From: Neisseria dentiae
Lineage (GTDB): Bacteria; Pseudomonadota; Gammaproteobacteria; Burkholderiales; Neisseriaceae
Direction: 5' to 3'
Length of the DNA: 64,000 nt
Assembly (NCBI RefSeq): GCF_024580525.1
Contig: NZ_JANIKQ010000009.1
Coordinates: 1-64,000, forward strand
Both the position numbers and the translations under genes were made by a program. The notes under the pieces were generated by a model that was not told the DNA's origin, searched no databases, and saw only the letters and a list, made by a program, of their open reading frames with translations. The number at the start of each line of letters is the position of its first letter. Position 1 is the first letter of the stretch. Below, piece after piece: positions 8,371-17,243 of this stretch.

Positions 8371-10608
8371 ATGGGACAGTACAAAAAGCTCTGGTATTCG
8401 CTGATTGCGGTGCTGGCGGTTACTTTCTCCATACTCGGCTATTTGGGTGTCGAGGTTTACCGGCAGGTTCCGCCGATTCCGCAGGCTTATGTGAGCGAAT
8501 CGGGGCAAACCCTGATCACGAAAGACGACGTGCTGGCCGGCCAATCGGCCTGGCAGAGCACGGGCGGCATGGAACTGGGGTCGATACTCGGCCACGGCGC
8601 TTACCAAGCCCCCGACTGGACGGCCGACTGGCTGCACCGCGAACTTGAAGCCTGGCTCGACATCGCCGCCGAAAAAGAACACGGCAAAAAATATGCCGAT
8701 CTGGACAAAGGCGCGCAAGCCAATCTGCAAGCGCGCTTGGCCGAAGAATACCGCAACGGCAGCCGCGTGAACGGGCAGGACCAGGTGGTGCTTTCCGACA
8801 CGCGTATCGAAGCGGTTAAACGTGTTGCGCCTTACTACATCACGCTCTACGGCGACGACCCGTCGATGATTAAAACCCGCGAAGCGTTTGCCATGAAAAA
8901 CGGCACGCTGCCAAGCGAAGAAGCGCGCCAAAAACTCACCAACTTCTTCTTCTGGACGGCTTGGGCATCTTCCACCAACCGCCCCGATCACGACGCCACC
9001 TACACCAACAACTGGCCGCACGAGCCTTTGGTGAACAATGTGCCGACCACCGAAAACTATATGTGGTCGTTTGCCAGCATCGTGTTTCTGCTGCTGGGCA
9101 TCGGCCTGTTGGTTTGGGGCTTCTCGTTTTTGAAAAAGCACGACGAAGAACCGGCCGCGCCATCTGAAGACCCTTTATCTAAAGTGCAGCTCACCCCGTC
9201 GCAAAAAGCCTTGGGCAAATATGTGTTTTTAACCGTGGCATTGTTTGTGGCACAGGTGTTGCTGGGCGGCCTGACCGCGCACTACACCGTTGAAGGCCAA
9301 CAGTTTTACGGCATCGACATCTCGCAGTGGTTCCCCTATGCGTTGGTGCGCACCTGGCACATCCAGTCGGCGATTTTCTGGATTGCCACCGGCTTCCTCA
9401 CCGCCGGCCTGTTTCTGGCACCGATTATCAACGGCGGCAAAGATCCGAAATTCCAACGGGCGGGCGTGAATTTCTTATACATCGCTCTGTTTATCGTGGT
9501 GCTCGGCTCATACGGCGGCAATTTTCTGGCGCTGAGCCACGCGCTGCCCGCGCATCTGAACTTTTGGTTCGGCCATCAGGGCTACGAATATCTCGATTTG
9601 GGCCGTTTCTGGCAGATTCTGCTGATGGTGGGTTTGCTGCTGTGGCTGTTCCTGATGCTGCGCTGCACCGTAAACGCCTTCAAACAGAAAACCGATAAAA
9701 ATATGCTCGCGATTTTCGTGGCCTCGATGGCCGGCGTGGGCCTGTTCTATGCACCCGGCCTGTTTTACGGCGAACACACCAGCCTCACCATTATGGAATA
9801 CTGGCGCTGGTGGGTGGTGCACCTGTGGGTGGAGGGCTTCTTCGAAGTGTTCGCCACCGCCGCGCTGGCCTTCGTTTTCTACAATATGGGTTTGGTATCG
9901 CAACGCACCGCCACCGTTACCGCCCTGGTTTCCGCCAGCCTGTTTATGGTGGGCGGCGTGCCCGGCACTTTCCACCACCTCTATTTCTCAGGCACCACCA
10001 CGCCCGTGATGGCGGTGGGCGCATCGTTTTCGGCTTTGGAAGTAGTCCCCCTGATTCTGCTCGGTCGCGAGGCTTACGAGCATTGGTCTTACCAAAACGC
10101 CGCCCCGTGGGCGAAACGCCTGCGCTGGCCGCTGATGTGCTTCGTTGCCGTGGCGTTTTGGAACATGGTGGGCGCAGGCGTGTTCGGCTTTTTAATCAAC
10201 CCGCCGATTTCGCTCTATTATCTGCAAGGCTTGAACACCACCGCCGTGCACGCACACGCGGCCTTGTTCGGGGTGTACGGCTTCTTGGCGCTGGGCTTCG
10301 TGCTGTTGGTGGCAAGCTACATCAAACCGAATGCCGAATTTAACGAAAGCCTGATGACTTGGGGCTTCTGGCTCTTAAACAGCGGCCTGGTGCTGATGAT
10401 TGCCATCAGCCTCCTGCCGGTGGGTGTGATTCAGGCCTATGCCAGCATCACGCAGGGCTTGTGGTATGCCCGCAGCGAAGGCTTTATGCAGCAGGAACTG
10501 CTCGACACCCTGCGCTGGGTGCGCACCGTTGCCGACCTGATCTTTATCGGCGGCGCGTGCTGCGTATCGTGGCAGGCAACGAAAATGGTTTTTGCCCGCA
10601 GCAAATAA
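8371..10608 (+). CDS. norB: Nitric oxide reductase, quinol-dependent (qNorB)
   Basis: The 745-residue size and N-terminal extension identify the single-subunit quinol type. One N-terminal membrane segment (about 9-29) leads to a periplasmic domain (to about 225), then a linker and the heme-copper-oxidase-like core with 12 further helices. Likely heme and non-heme-iron ligands are H330, H484, H535, H536, H627 and H629, with E488 in HLWVEGFFE near the iron site. It reduces the NO made by AniA to N2O, taking electrons from ubiquinol, and also detoxifies NO. AGAAGGAG precedes the ATG. It diverges from aniA and ends in a DUS terminator. Confidence 0.97.
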   Translation: MGQYKKLWYSLIAVLAVTFSILGYLGVEVYRQVPPIPQAYVSESGQTLITKDDVLAGQSAWQSTGGMELGSILGHGAYQAPDWTADWLHRELEAWLDIAAEKEHGKKYADLDKGAQANLQARLAEEYRNGSRVNGQDQVVLSDTRIEAVKRVAPYYITLYGDDPSMIKTREAFAMKNGTLPSEEARQKLTNFFFWTAWASSTNRPDHDATYTNNWPHEPLVNNVPTTENYMWSFASIVFLLLGIGLLVWGFSFLKKHDEEPAAPSEDPLSKVQLTPSQKALGKYVFLTVALFVAQVLLGGLTAHYTVEGQQFYGIDISQWFPYALVRTWHIQSAIFWIATGFLTAGLFLAPIINGGKDPKFQRAGVNFLYIALFIVVLGSYGGNFLALSHALPAHLNFWFGHQGYEYLDLGRFWQILLMVGLLLWLFLMLRCTVNAFKQKTDKNMLAIFVASMAGVGLFYAPGLFYGEHTSLTIMEYWRWWVVHLWVEGFFEVFATAALAFVFYNMGLVSQRTATVTALVSASLFMVGGVPGTFHHLYFSGTTTPVMAVGASFSALEVVPLILLGREAYEHWSYQNAAPWAKRLRWPLMCFVAVAFWNMVGAGVFGFLINPPISLYYLQGLNTTAVHAHAALFGVYGFLALGFVLLVASYIKPNAEFNESLMTWGFWLLNSGLVLMIAISLLPVGVIQAYASITQGLWYARSEGFMQQELLDTLRWVRTVADLIFIGGACCVSWQATKMVFARSK

Positions 10609-10630
10609 ACCGTTTCGCCCCAACACCCGC

Positions 10631-10665
10631 AAAGGCCGTCTGAATTTTTTCAGACGGCCTTTTTT
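10631..10665 (+). terminator. DUS-pair terminator of norB
   Basis: AAAGGCCGTCTGAA and TTCAGACGGCCTTT pair, followed by a T-run, 23 bp after the norB stop. Confidence 0.85.
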
Positions 10666-10720
10666 GCAGGATGCCGTCTGAAAATGCCTGCGTAAGTTTT
10701 TAGACGGCCTCTCCGTCTAA

Positions 10721-10750
10721 TCAAACGTTAAACGTTAAACGATCGTTTGA
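10721..10750. promoter_or_regulatory. Inverted repeat before the CPBP protease gene
   Basis: TCAAACG and CGTTTGA flank a doubled AACGTTAA-like core (CGTTAAACGTTAAACG), ending 22 bp before the ATG at 10773. This could be an operator overlapping the leader; the regulator is unknown. Confidence 0.35.
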
Positions 10751-10772
10751 AACCCAATCAAGAAAACAGAAA

Positions 10773-11501
10773 ATGACGGAAAAACCCAAAACACTCCATT
10801 TAAACTTCGCCGACCTTATCGTTTTGAGCCTGATTTTTTTCGGCTACGCCACCGCCGCTTCGCTCTACGGCTATCTGGGCATACTGCAAAGCGGCTACGC
10901 CGCGCCCGATTATGCCGCGCTCACCTTCAGCGACCGCGACAACTACAACAGCATCATTATCGAGCTGGTTTCACTGGCAGCCGCCTGGCTGTATCTGCGC
11001 CTGCGGCGGTTTGATTTCAAAGCTTTGGATTTTTCCGCCGGCCGCCGCACCCTGCCGCTTGTTGTGCTGCTGATTGTTTGTGCGGGGCTGGCCGCCGATA
11101 TTTACCAATATCTGCACAGCATCGTTCTGCCCCACCATTACGATTTCCCCCAAACGGCGGAAGCCGCCGCGCAAGCCGCTAACCATCAGTGGCATCTCTC
11201 CCTGCCGCTCTTGGCCTTTTCGCTGCTGAACGGCTTTTACGAAGAGCTGTTTTTCTTGGGGCTGGTTTACGCCGTTCCCCGCAAAAACCTGATTTACGCG
11301 CTGCCTTTCAGCCTGCTTGTGCGTTTCGCCTTCCACACCTATCAAGGGCTGGCAGGCGCGGCCACCGTTACCGTGTTGGGCTTGGTTTACATACTCTTCC
11401 GAAGAAAAATCAAAACCCTAGTGCCGTTTATGCTGGCGCATTCGGTTTTCGACCTGTTCGGTTTGGGCTTATCAGGGCTGTTGTGGGCGTTGTGGGGCTG
11501 A
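10773..11501 (+). CDS. CPBP (Abi/CAAX-type) intramembrane metalloprotease family protein
   Basis: A 242-residue membrane protein with about seven hydrophobic segments. The three CPBP motifs are present: NGFYEELFFLG with the Glu pair at 157-158, FAFHTYQG with H188, and LAHSVFDLFG with H223, which together should form the intramembrane metal site. Bacterial members process peptides or modify proteins in the membrane; the substrate here is unknown. It has its own upstream region and no operon partner (norB ends 164 bp upstream behind a terminator). Confidence 0.8.
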   Translation: MTEKPKTLHLNFADLIVLSLIFFGYATAASLYGYLGILQSGYAAPDYAALTFSDRDNYNSIIIELVSLAAAWLYLRLRRFDFKALDFSAGRRTLPLVVLLIVCAGLAADIYQYLHSIVLPHHYDFPQTAEAAAQAANHQWHLSLPLLAFSLLNGFYEELFFLGLVYAVPRKNLIYALPFSLLVRFAFHTYQGLAGAATVTVLGLVYILFRRKIKTLVPFMLAHSVFDLFGLGLSGLLWALWG

Positions 11502-11520
11502 CAGGTTTGCGCAACAAGCC

Positions 11521-11674
11521 GATACCTTTCCCCCATCTGCGGCGCATTTCTTCGTTATGTATTTATGCCCTTTAGAGCACTGCCCCCTCGTTTGCCTATC
11601 TGCTTGATATGCCTGCGCTCGCTGCGCTGCTACGCCTTGAACTGCATCCACATCTGAGGTTTTTGCAAAGTCTC
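11521..11674. repeat. Non-autonomous element A, degenerate copy
   Basis: The sequence shares ATCTGCGGCGCATTT and, at 11616-11655, a long block around CGCTGCGCTGCTACGCC with the copy at 12379-12521. The right end keeps TTTTGCAAAG.CTC; the left end (GATACCTTTCCCCC) is damaged. The middle has diverged. Confidence 0.7.
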
Positions 11675-11678
11675 AAAT

Positions 11679-11720
11679 ATCAGGCCGTCTGAAAGCAACC
11701 AATCTTTCAGACGGCCTGAT
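11679..11720. terminator. DUS-pair hairpin upstream of ubiC
   Basis: ATCAGGCCGTCTGAAAG and CTTTCAGACGGCCTGAT are inverted across a short loop. It may terminate transcripts coming from the CPBP gene. Confidence 0.55.
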
Positions 11721-11809
11721 TGCCGGCTCCAACCCGGGCCGCAAGCGCATACCGCCCACAGCCTGCCGCCCGTGCCAAAAACAAACTTTTCCGCTATATA
11801 ATATCGGAT

Positions 11810-12340
11810 ATGGATAACCACCTGATATGGCAGCCCCGCCTGCCCGAAAATATTTCCCTTTCCCCGCCGCAAGCCGCCGTGATGCAGGCGCAGTCGCTCA
11901 CCGCCGCCTTGCGCGGTTTGAACGCCGGTTTCTCCGTGCGCCTGCTGCATTTGGGAAGCAGCGGCTTCGACCGCCTTTTTTCAGACGGCCTGCAAAACAG
12001 CACCGCACAAAACTGGTTTGCCCGCGACGTATTGTTGTGTTTGGACGGCAAACCCGTCGTATGGGCGCGCAGCCTGTGCCGGCAAACGTCGGCCAACTGG
12101 CTCGGCCTGCTCGACTGCGGCACGCGCCCCCTCGGCGAGCGGCTGTTCGACGGTTCACTGCCCTTAACGCGCTCGCCGTTCGAATATACCGCCCTGCCGC
12201 CGCACTATCCGCTGGCAGGTTTCGACGGTCATGCCTCGGTGGCACGCCGCTCGCTGTTTGACTGGCAGGGCGAAACGCTCGGCCTGGCCGAATGCTTTCT
12301 GCCCGCGCTGCAAAGTTTTGTTCAGCCCGCTGATGAGTGA
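11810..12340 (+). CDS. ubiC: Chorismate--pyruvate lyase
   Basis: The 176-residue protein fits UbiC, which removes pyruvate from chorismate to give 4-hydroxybenzoate, the first step of ubiquinone synthesis. The C-terminal half shows the family pattern LGERLFDG, then SPFEYTAL, RRSLFDWQGETLGLAECFLPAL. The start MDNHLIWQP was chosen because the region before it has no UbiC-like residues. A DUS lies inside the gene (near 11978-11991) and encodes FSDGL. The prenyltransferase gene ubiA follows on the same strand after repeat element A. Confidence 0.88.
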   Translation: MDNHLIWQPRLPENISLSPPQAAVMQAQSLTAALRGLNAGFSVRLLHLGSSGFDRLFSDGLQNSTAQNWFARDVLLCLDGKPVVWARSLCRQTSANWLGLLDCGTRPLGERLFDGSLPLTRSPFEYTALPPHYPLAGFDGHASVARRSLFDWQGETLGLAECFLPALQSFVQPADE

Positions 12341-12378
12341 GATAGAATTAGATTATAATCGCCTCCACGATACAGGCT

Positions 12379-12521
12379 GAGACCTTTGCAAAACCGCTAT
12401 CTGCGGCGCATTTCCGCGTTGTATGCTGCTCGCTCGCTTGCCTAACTCCATGTTATGTCTGCACTCGCTGCGCTGCTACGCCTTGAACTGCATCCACATC
12501 TGACGGTTTTGCAAAGGTCTC
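12379..12521. repeat. Non-autonomous element A, full copy (143 bp)
   Basis: Perfect 18-bp inverted ends GAGACCTTTGCAAAACCG bound a 143-bp sequence with no coding capacity, inserted between ubiC and ubiA. It is homologous to 11521-11674. The ends resemble those of IS5-family elements seen in Neisseria (from memory, not checked), so it is probably a MITE moved by such a transposase. Confidence 0.8.
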
Positions 12522-12587
12522 TGGCCGTTTGGAAACAAGCGGCTTTATCTGTACCGGACGAATTTATAATTAAAGTTACTATCACAC

Positions 12588-13505
12588 ATGAACATTAAAC
12601 GGTTGCTCCTGAAATTTCTGCCCCGCTATGTGGTCGGCAGGCTGGTGATTTACAGCCGGCTGATGCGTATCGAAAAGCCCATCGGCACTTTGCTGCTGCT
12701 GTGGCCCACTTTCTGGGCGTTGTGGATTGCCTCGGAAGGCATACCCGACTTCACCATTCTGCTGGCTTTTGCCGCCGGCACTTTTCTGATGCGCAGCGCA
12801 GGCTGCGTGGTCAACGATTTTGCCGACCGCGGCATCGACGGCGCGGTAGAGCGCACCAAAACACGGCCTTTCGCACGCGGCTTGGTTTCCACCGAAGAAG
12901 CCATACTGCTGGCGCTGATACTCTGCCTGATGGCCGCCCTGTGCCTGCTGCCGCTCAACCGCCTGACCTGGCTGATGAGCCTGCCCGCGCTGTTTCTGGC
13001 GGTGAGCTACCCTTTTACCAAGCGTTTTTTCCCGCTGCCGCAGTTTTATCTGGGGCTGGCGTTTTCGTTCGGCATACCGATGGCGTTCGCCGCCGTAACC
13101 GAAACCGTGCCGCCGCTGGCCTGGCTGCTGTTTACCGCCAACGTGTTGTGGACGCTCGCCTACGACACCATCTATGCCATGGCCGATAAAGAAGACGATC
13201 TCAAACTCGGCATCCGCACCTCGGCCATCACTTTCGGCGATAACGATGTATCCGCCATCATGCTGTGCCATTTCTGGTTCAGCGCGCTGATGGCGGTACT
13301 GGGCTGGCAAATCGGCGCAACCTGGCCTTTCTGGATCGTGCTGCCGCTCACGGTTTACTGGCAAATACAGCAATACCGCCAAATCCGCACCCGTGACCGC
13401 TGGGTGTGTTTCCGCACGTTTTTAGAAAACAACCGCATCGGCCTGGCCTGGTTTTTGGGCATCGCCGGACATTATCTGTGGCTGTCGCTTTATTCGGCCG
13501 TCTGA
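12588..13505 (+). CDS. ubiA: 4-hydroxybenzoate polyprenyltransferase
   Basis: A 305-residue membrane enzyme that attaches the octaprenyl chain to 4-hydroxybenzoate. Both Asp-rich Mg/diphosphate motifs are present: NDFADRGID at 76-84 and [12 protein letters not shown] from 200. About eight or nine helices are visible. It follows ubiC, separated by element A, so the two may be cotranscribed or may have been split by the insertion. No strong ribosome site precedes the ATG. Confidence 0.94.
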   Translation: MNIKRLLLKFLPRYVVGRLVIYSRLMRIEKPIGTLLLLWPTFWALWIASEGIPDFTILLAFAAGTFLMRSAGCVVNDFADRGIDGAVERTKTRPFARGLVSTEEAILLALILCLMAALCLLPLNRLTWLMSLPALFLAVSYPFTKRFFPLPQFYLGLAFSFGIPMAFAAVTETVPPLAWLLFTANVLWTLAYDTIYAMADKEDDLKLGIRTSAITFGDNDVSAIMLCHFWFSALMAVLGWQIGATWPFWIVLPLTVYWQIQQYRQIRTRDRWVCFRTFLENNRIGLAWFLGIAGHYLWLSLYSAV

Positions 13506-13680
13506 AAACACTTTCTAAAACCAACCTGCCTTGCGGAACACCCCGCCACGGGCTAGAATCGGGCGTTCCGGCCGGCGGAACAAGAAGCGGCGCGCATTAT
13601 GGTTTTTTCTCAACAGCCGGCAATTGCGCCGCACCATGCCCGCATTACCCGATTAGGTTTTCTTTTCAAGGCACATCAAT

Positions 13681-14784
13681 ATGTTACCCAACCCCGTTTA
13701 TAATTTTTCCGCCGGCCCCGCCGTGCTGCCCGACGCGGTGCTGCATACCGCGCAAAATGAAATGCTCGATTACAACGGCACCGGCTTTCCCGTGATGAGC
13801 ATGAGCCACCGCTCCGATGTGTTTATGAGCATTCTCCACCATGCCGAGCAGGATTTGCGCACGCTGCTGGATATTCCCGACAACTATAAAATCCTGTTTC
13901 TGCAAGGCGGTGCCAGCTCGCAGTTCAATATGGTGGTGATGAACTTCGCCAACGGATTCAAACGGGTGGATTCGGTGGTAACGGGCAATTGGTCGTCGGT
14001 GGCGCACAAACAGATGGGCAAACTTTCCGATGCCGAAATCCATCTGGCGGCCGACGGTAAGGCGTTCGACTATCTCGGCCTGCCGCCCGCAAACACTTGG
14101 GATATCGACCGCCGCTCGGCTTTCGTGCATTTCGTGAGCAACGAAACCGTAAACGGCCTGCAATATGGCGAACTGCCCCGATTGGACGCAGATATGCCGC
14201 CGTTGGTTTGCGATATGTCGAGCGATATTTTGTCGCGCCGCATCAACGTGCGCGATTTCGGCGTGATTTACGCCGGCGCGCAGAAAAACATCGGCCCGGC
14301 GGGCGCAACCGTGGTGATCATCCGCGAAGACCTGCTCGAACGCTGCTCCGATCGCGTGCCCGACGTGTGGAACTACCAAACCCACATCAACCGCCAAGGC
14401 ATGCACAACACGCCCGCCACTTATCCCATCTATATCGCCGGGCTGGTGTTCCGCTGGCTGCTGGCGCAAGGCGGCGTGGCGCAGATAGAAACGGTGAACG
14501 CGCTGAAAGCCGCCAAACTCTACGACGCTATCGACGGCAGCGGCGGTTTCTATATCAACAACATCCGCCCCGGCGCACGCTCGAAAATGAACGTGGTGTT
14601 CGGCACGCAAAGCCCCGGGCTTGACCAACGCTTCGTGCAGGAAGCCGATGCCGCCGGCCTGAAACTGTTGCAGGGTTATAAATCGGTGGGCGGGATGCGC
14701 GCCAGCATCTACAACGCCATGCCCCTGCAAGGCGTGGAAGCGCTGGTTGGCTTTATGCAGGATTTCCAACGCCGCTACGGCTGA
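13681..14784 (+). CDS. serC: Phosphoserine aminotransferase
   Basis: The 367-residue class V aminotransferase converts 3-phosphohydroxypyruvate to phosphoserine and also serves pyridoxine synthesis. It starts with NFSAGPAVLP, and the PLP lysine is K202 in GAQKNIGPAG. The HRS/GGASSQFN region and C-terminal GGMRAS segment are intact. AAGGCA lies before the ATG. A bidirectional DUS hairpin separates it from the convergent carboxypeptidase gene. Confidence 0.97.
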   Translation: MLPNPVYNFSAGPAVLPDAVLHTAQNEMLDYNGTGFPVMSMSHRSDVFMSILHHAEQDLRTLLDIPDNYKILFLQGGASSQFNMVVMNFANGFKRVDSVVTGNWSSVAHKQMGKLSDAEIHLAADGKAFDYLGLPPANTWDIDRRSAFVHFVSNETVNGLQYGELPRLDADMPPLVCDMSSDILSRRINVRDFGVIYAGAQKNIGPAGATVVIIREDLLERCSDRVPDVWNYQTHINRQGMHNTPATYPIYIAGLVFRWLLAQGGVAQIETVNALKAAKLYDAIDGSGGFYINNIRPGARSKMNVVFGTQSPGLDQRFVQEADAAGLKLLQGYKSVGGMRASIYNAMPLQGVEALVGFMQDFQRRYG

Positions 14785-14801
14785 TTGAGCCTTAAATGGA
14801 T

Positions 14802-14833
14802 TCAGGCCGTCTGAAATGTTTTCAGACGGCCTG
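14802..14833. terminator. Bidirectional DUS-pair terminator after serC
   Basis: TCAGGCCGTCTGAAA and TTTCAGACGGCCTGA pair 18 bp after the serC stop; the convergent gene ends at 14865. Confidence 0.75.
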
Positions 14834-14864
14834 ATGTTTTGTGAATCATGTCCAACCGCTACCG

Positions 14865-15992
14865 TTAACGCAGCTGCGGCAACACGCTCAAAATGGCGGA
14901 AAGCGCCGCTTCGCCCAAACGCAGCGAGCGTTGGCCGTTCCAGCCGAAGTCGTCGTCGGGCAGGTTGTCGTTGTCTTTGAACGGCATCTCCAGCGTGTAG
15001 GCCAGGCATTTGAACTGTTCGCCCACCCAAGCGGTGGCCATGGTCATATTGGCTTGGCCGGGCGCGTCTTTCGCGTAGCCGTGTTCGTCTTGGAAATCGG
15101 GGCTGGCGGCGGCGAAGGCGTTTTTGAAGCGTATTTCCAGTTCGGCGATGCGGCCGTTATACGAGGGCACGCCTTCGGTGCCCGCCACAAACACGAAGGG
15201 GATGGTTTCGTCGCCGTGGATATCTAAAAACAAATCCACGCCGGTTTCGAGCATTTTTTCGCGCACATAATAAACTTCGGGGCTGCGCGCCACGGTCGGG
15301 TTTTGCCATTCGCGGTTGAGGTTGGCGCCGGCGGCATTGGTGCGCAGGTTGCCGCGCACGGAGCCGTCGGGGTTCATATTGGGCACGATGTAGAATGTGG
15401 CTTGGTCGAGCAGCGCGCGGGCGGTGGGGTCTTGCGGGTCGAGCAGGCGCGCGAGCAGGCCTTCCACGAACCATTCGGCCATGGTTTCGCCGGGGTGCTG
15501 GCGGGCGGTTACCCACACTTTCAAATCGCTGGCGGCCTGATTGCCGATGGTGAGCAGGTTGATGTCGCGGCCTTCCACGGTGCTGCCCAAGTCATCTATC
15601 TGGCACAACCCGCTGCCTTGCGCGTCGCCGAGCAGGTTGAGGTGCTGCTCATGGGAATACGGCTCGAAATAGGCGTAATACACGCTGTTGGCCAGCGGCG
15701 TGTGCTCGATGGTGAGCACGCCGTTTTCGTAGCGGGTGGGCACGCGGAACCAGTTTTGGCGGTCGTAGGAAGCCACGGCCTGATATTCCTCCCAACCTGC
15801 CGGATAGGCGGCGGAAGCGGCATTTTCAAAGTGCATCACGCAATTCTGATAAGCCGCGCCCTGTAGGCGGAAATAAAACCATTGGGCGAAATCGGAAGCG
15901 TTGTCGGGGCGCAGTTGCAGGCGGATATCGGCGGGGTTTTCCGCATCGATTACGATTACGGCGCCGGCATCGAACTGGGTGCTGATTTTCAT
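14865..15992 (-). CDS. M14-family zinc carboxypeptidase (cytosolic carboxypeptidase-like)
   Basis: The 375-residue protein has an N-terminal beta domain (about 1-115) followed by an M14 peptidase domain. Zinc ligands are H166 and E169 in RQHPGET, and H259 in FLDIHGDE; NPDG (207-210) and NREW (226-229) are the substrate-binding motifs. This matches the cytosolic carboxypeptidase subgroup (tubulin-deglutamylase relatives), found in many proteobacteria with unknown substrates. There is no signal peptide. AGGAA precedes the ATG. It stands alone between convergent serC and the aldo/keto reductase. Confidence 0.85.
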   Translation of the reverse strand: MKISTQFDAGAVIVIDAENPADIRLQLRPDNASDFAQWFYFRLQGAAYQNCVMHFENAASAAYPAGWEEYQAVASYDRQNWFRVPTRYENGVLTIEHTPLANSVYYAYFEPYSHEQHLNLLGDAQGSGLCQIDDLGSTVEGRDINLLTIGNQAASDLKVWVTARQHPGETMAEWFVEGLLARLLDPQDPTARALLDQATFYIVPNMNPDGSVRGNLRTNAAGANLNREWQNPTVARSPEVYYVREKMLETGVDLFLDIHGDETIPFVFVAGTEGVPSYNGRIAELEIRFKNAFAAASPDFQDEHGYAKDAPGQANMTMATAWVGEQFKCLAYTLEMPFKDNDNLPDDDFGWNGQRSLRLGEAALSAILSVLPQLR

Positions 15993-16075
15993 GTGGATTC
16001 CTGTTTAGGCTTGGTAGGCAGACTCAAAGCGCTTATTTTAAACCGTTTGGTGTTTGATGTCTTTAAGAAGCAAAC

Positions 16076-16105
16076 AGGCCGTCTGAAACCTTTTCAGACG
16101 GCCTG
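16076..16105 (-). terminator. DUS-pair terminator of the aldo/keto reductase gene
   Basis: AGGCCGTCTGAAA and TTTTCAGACGGCCT pair 56 bp beyond the stop at 16161. A solo TTTTGCAAAGGT motif (16112-16123) lies between. Confidence 0.65.
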
Positions 16106-16160
16106 AACGGATTTTGCAAAGGTTTCCCCCTCCTTATTGCCAATCATACCCGGGCTTGTT

Positions 16161-17213
16161 TTAAGGACAGGGATTGCTGATTTCGGCGTGTACGGCATCC
16201 ACCGCTTCGAGCACGTCGTCCGGCAATACCACTTCGGCGCTGGCGATGTTTTCGCGCAATTGCTCCAACGTGGTGGCGCCGATGATGTTGCTGGCCACAA
16301 AAGCCCTGCCGGTTACGAAGGCCAGCGACAGGGCGGTGAGGCTCAAACCGGCGTCTTCGGCGATTTTTGCGTAGCGTTCCACCGCCGCGAAACCTTGCGG
16401 CTTGGTATAGCGTTTGAAGCGCTCGAATAAGGCCAAACGGCTGTTTTCCGGCATGGCGCCGTGGCGGTATTTTCCGCTCAACACGCCGAAGGCCAGCGGC
16501 GAATAAGCCAGCAGCGGAATGTTTTCGCGCAGTGAAATTTCGCTCATGCCCACTTCGTAGCTGCGGTTGAGCAGGTTGTAGGGGTTTTGCACCGAGGCGG
16601 TGCGCGGCAGCTCGGGGTTTGCTTCGTGCCGGTTCAGATAGCGCATCGTGCCCCACGGGGTTTCGTTGGATAATCCGAACGCGCGGATTTTCCCCTGCCG
16701 TACCAGTTCGCCCAAGGTATCGACAATTTCGTTTATCGGGGTGAACCGTTCGTTTTCGGCCAGCGCCGACACGCCGAGTTTGCCGAAAAAGTTTACCTGC
16801 CGCTCCGGCCAGTGCAGCTGGTATAAATCGAGATAATCGGTGTTGAGCCGTTTGAGGCTGGCTTCGCAGGCTTCGATAATCTGCGCGCGCGAAAAATCGT
16901 TGCCGCCGCGGATGTAGCTGTCGAGGTTATTGGCTCCGGTGGGGCCGGCGACTTTGCTGGCCAGCACGAAATCATCGCGCCTGCCCCGCCGTTTGATCCA
17001 GTTGCCGATATATTGTTCGGTGCGGGTGTAGGTTTCTTGGCACGGCGGCACGGGATACATTTCGGCGGTGTCGATAAAGTTTATGCCGTTGGCCAGTGCA
17101 TAATCCAGCTGTTCGTGCGCCTGCGCCTCGGTGTTTTGTTCGCCCCAGGTCATGGTGCCCAAGCAGATTTTGCTGACCATGATGCCGCTTTTGCCGAGTT
17201 CGCGCTTTTCCAT
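16161..17213 (-). CDS. Aldo/keto reductase, Tas-like
   Basis: A 350-residue NADP(H)-dependent (alpha/beta)8 reductase. The catalytic tetrad is visible: D48 and Y53 (FIDTAEMYP), K87 (ASKVAGP) and H134 (YQLHWPER). Length and the segment WGEQNTEAQAHEQLDYA match the E. coli Tas subgroup. The physiological carbonyl substrate is unknown. GAAAGGAAA precedes the ATG. It is 30 bp downstream of the glutathione peroxidase gene on the same strand and may share its transcript. Confidence 0.88.
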   Translation of the reverse strand: MEKRELGKSGIMVSKICLGTMTWGEQNTEAQAHEQLDYALANGINFIDTAEMYPVPPCQETYTRTEQYIGNWIKRRGRRDDFVLASKVAGPTGANNLDSYIRGGNDFSRAQIIEACEASLKRLNTDYLDLYQLHWPERQVNFFGKLGVSALAENERFTPINEIVDTLGELVRQGKIRAFGLSNETPWGTMRYLNRHEANPELPRTASVQNPYNLLNRSYEVGMSEISLRENIPLLAYSPLAFGVLSGKYRHGAMPENSRLALFERFKRYTKPQGFAAVERYAKIAEDAGLSLTALSLAFVTGRAFVASNIIGATTLEQLRENIASAEVVLPDDVLEAVDAVHAEISNPCP

Positions 17214-17243
17214 ACGGTTTCCTTTCGTTTGATTTATGGTGAA

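Larger units (their letters stand above)
11502..11809. other. Intergenic region with repeat remnant
   Basis: It holds a degenerate copy of the GAGACCTTTGCAAAAC-ended element (11521-11674) and a DUS hairpin (11679-11720). The last 90 bp should carry the ubiC promoter: TATAAT lies at 11796-11801, very close to the ATG. Confidence 0.55.

Noticed and set aside
11521..11674. A short gene between the CPBP protease and ubiC
   Set aside because: Open frames are short, have no ribosome site and coincide with the repeat remnant.
12379..12521. Element A as a structured RNA gene
   Set aside because: The perfect inverted ends, a second copy nearby and the lack of promoter or tRNA-like features fit a mobile repeat better.
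13684..15030. A 448-codon open frame on the minus strand
   Set aside because: It is the antisense of serC and runs into the carboxypeptidase region; no ribosome site or domain.
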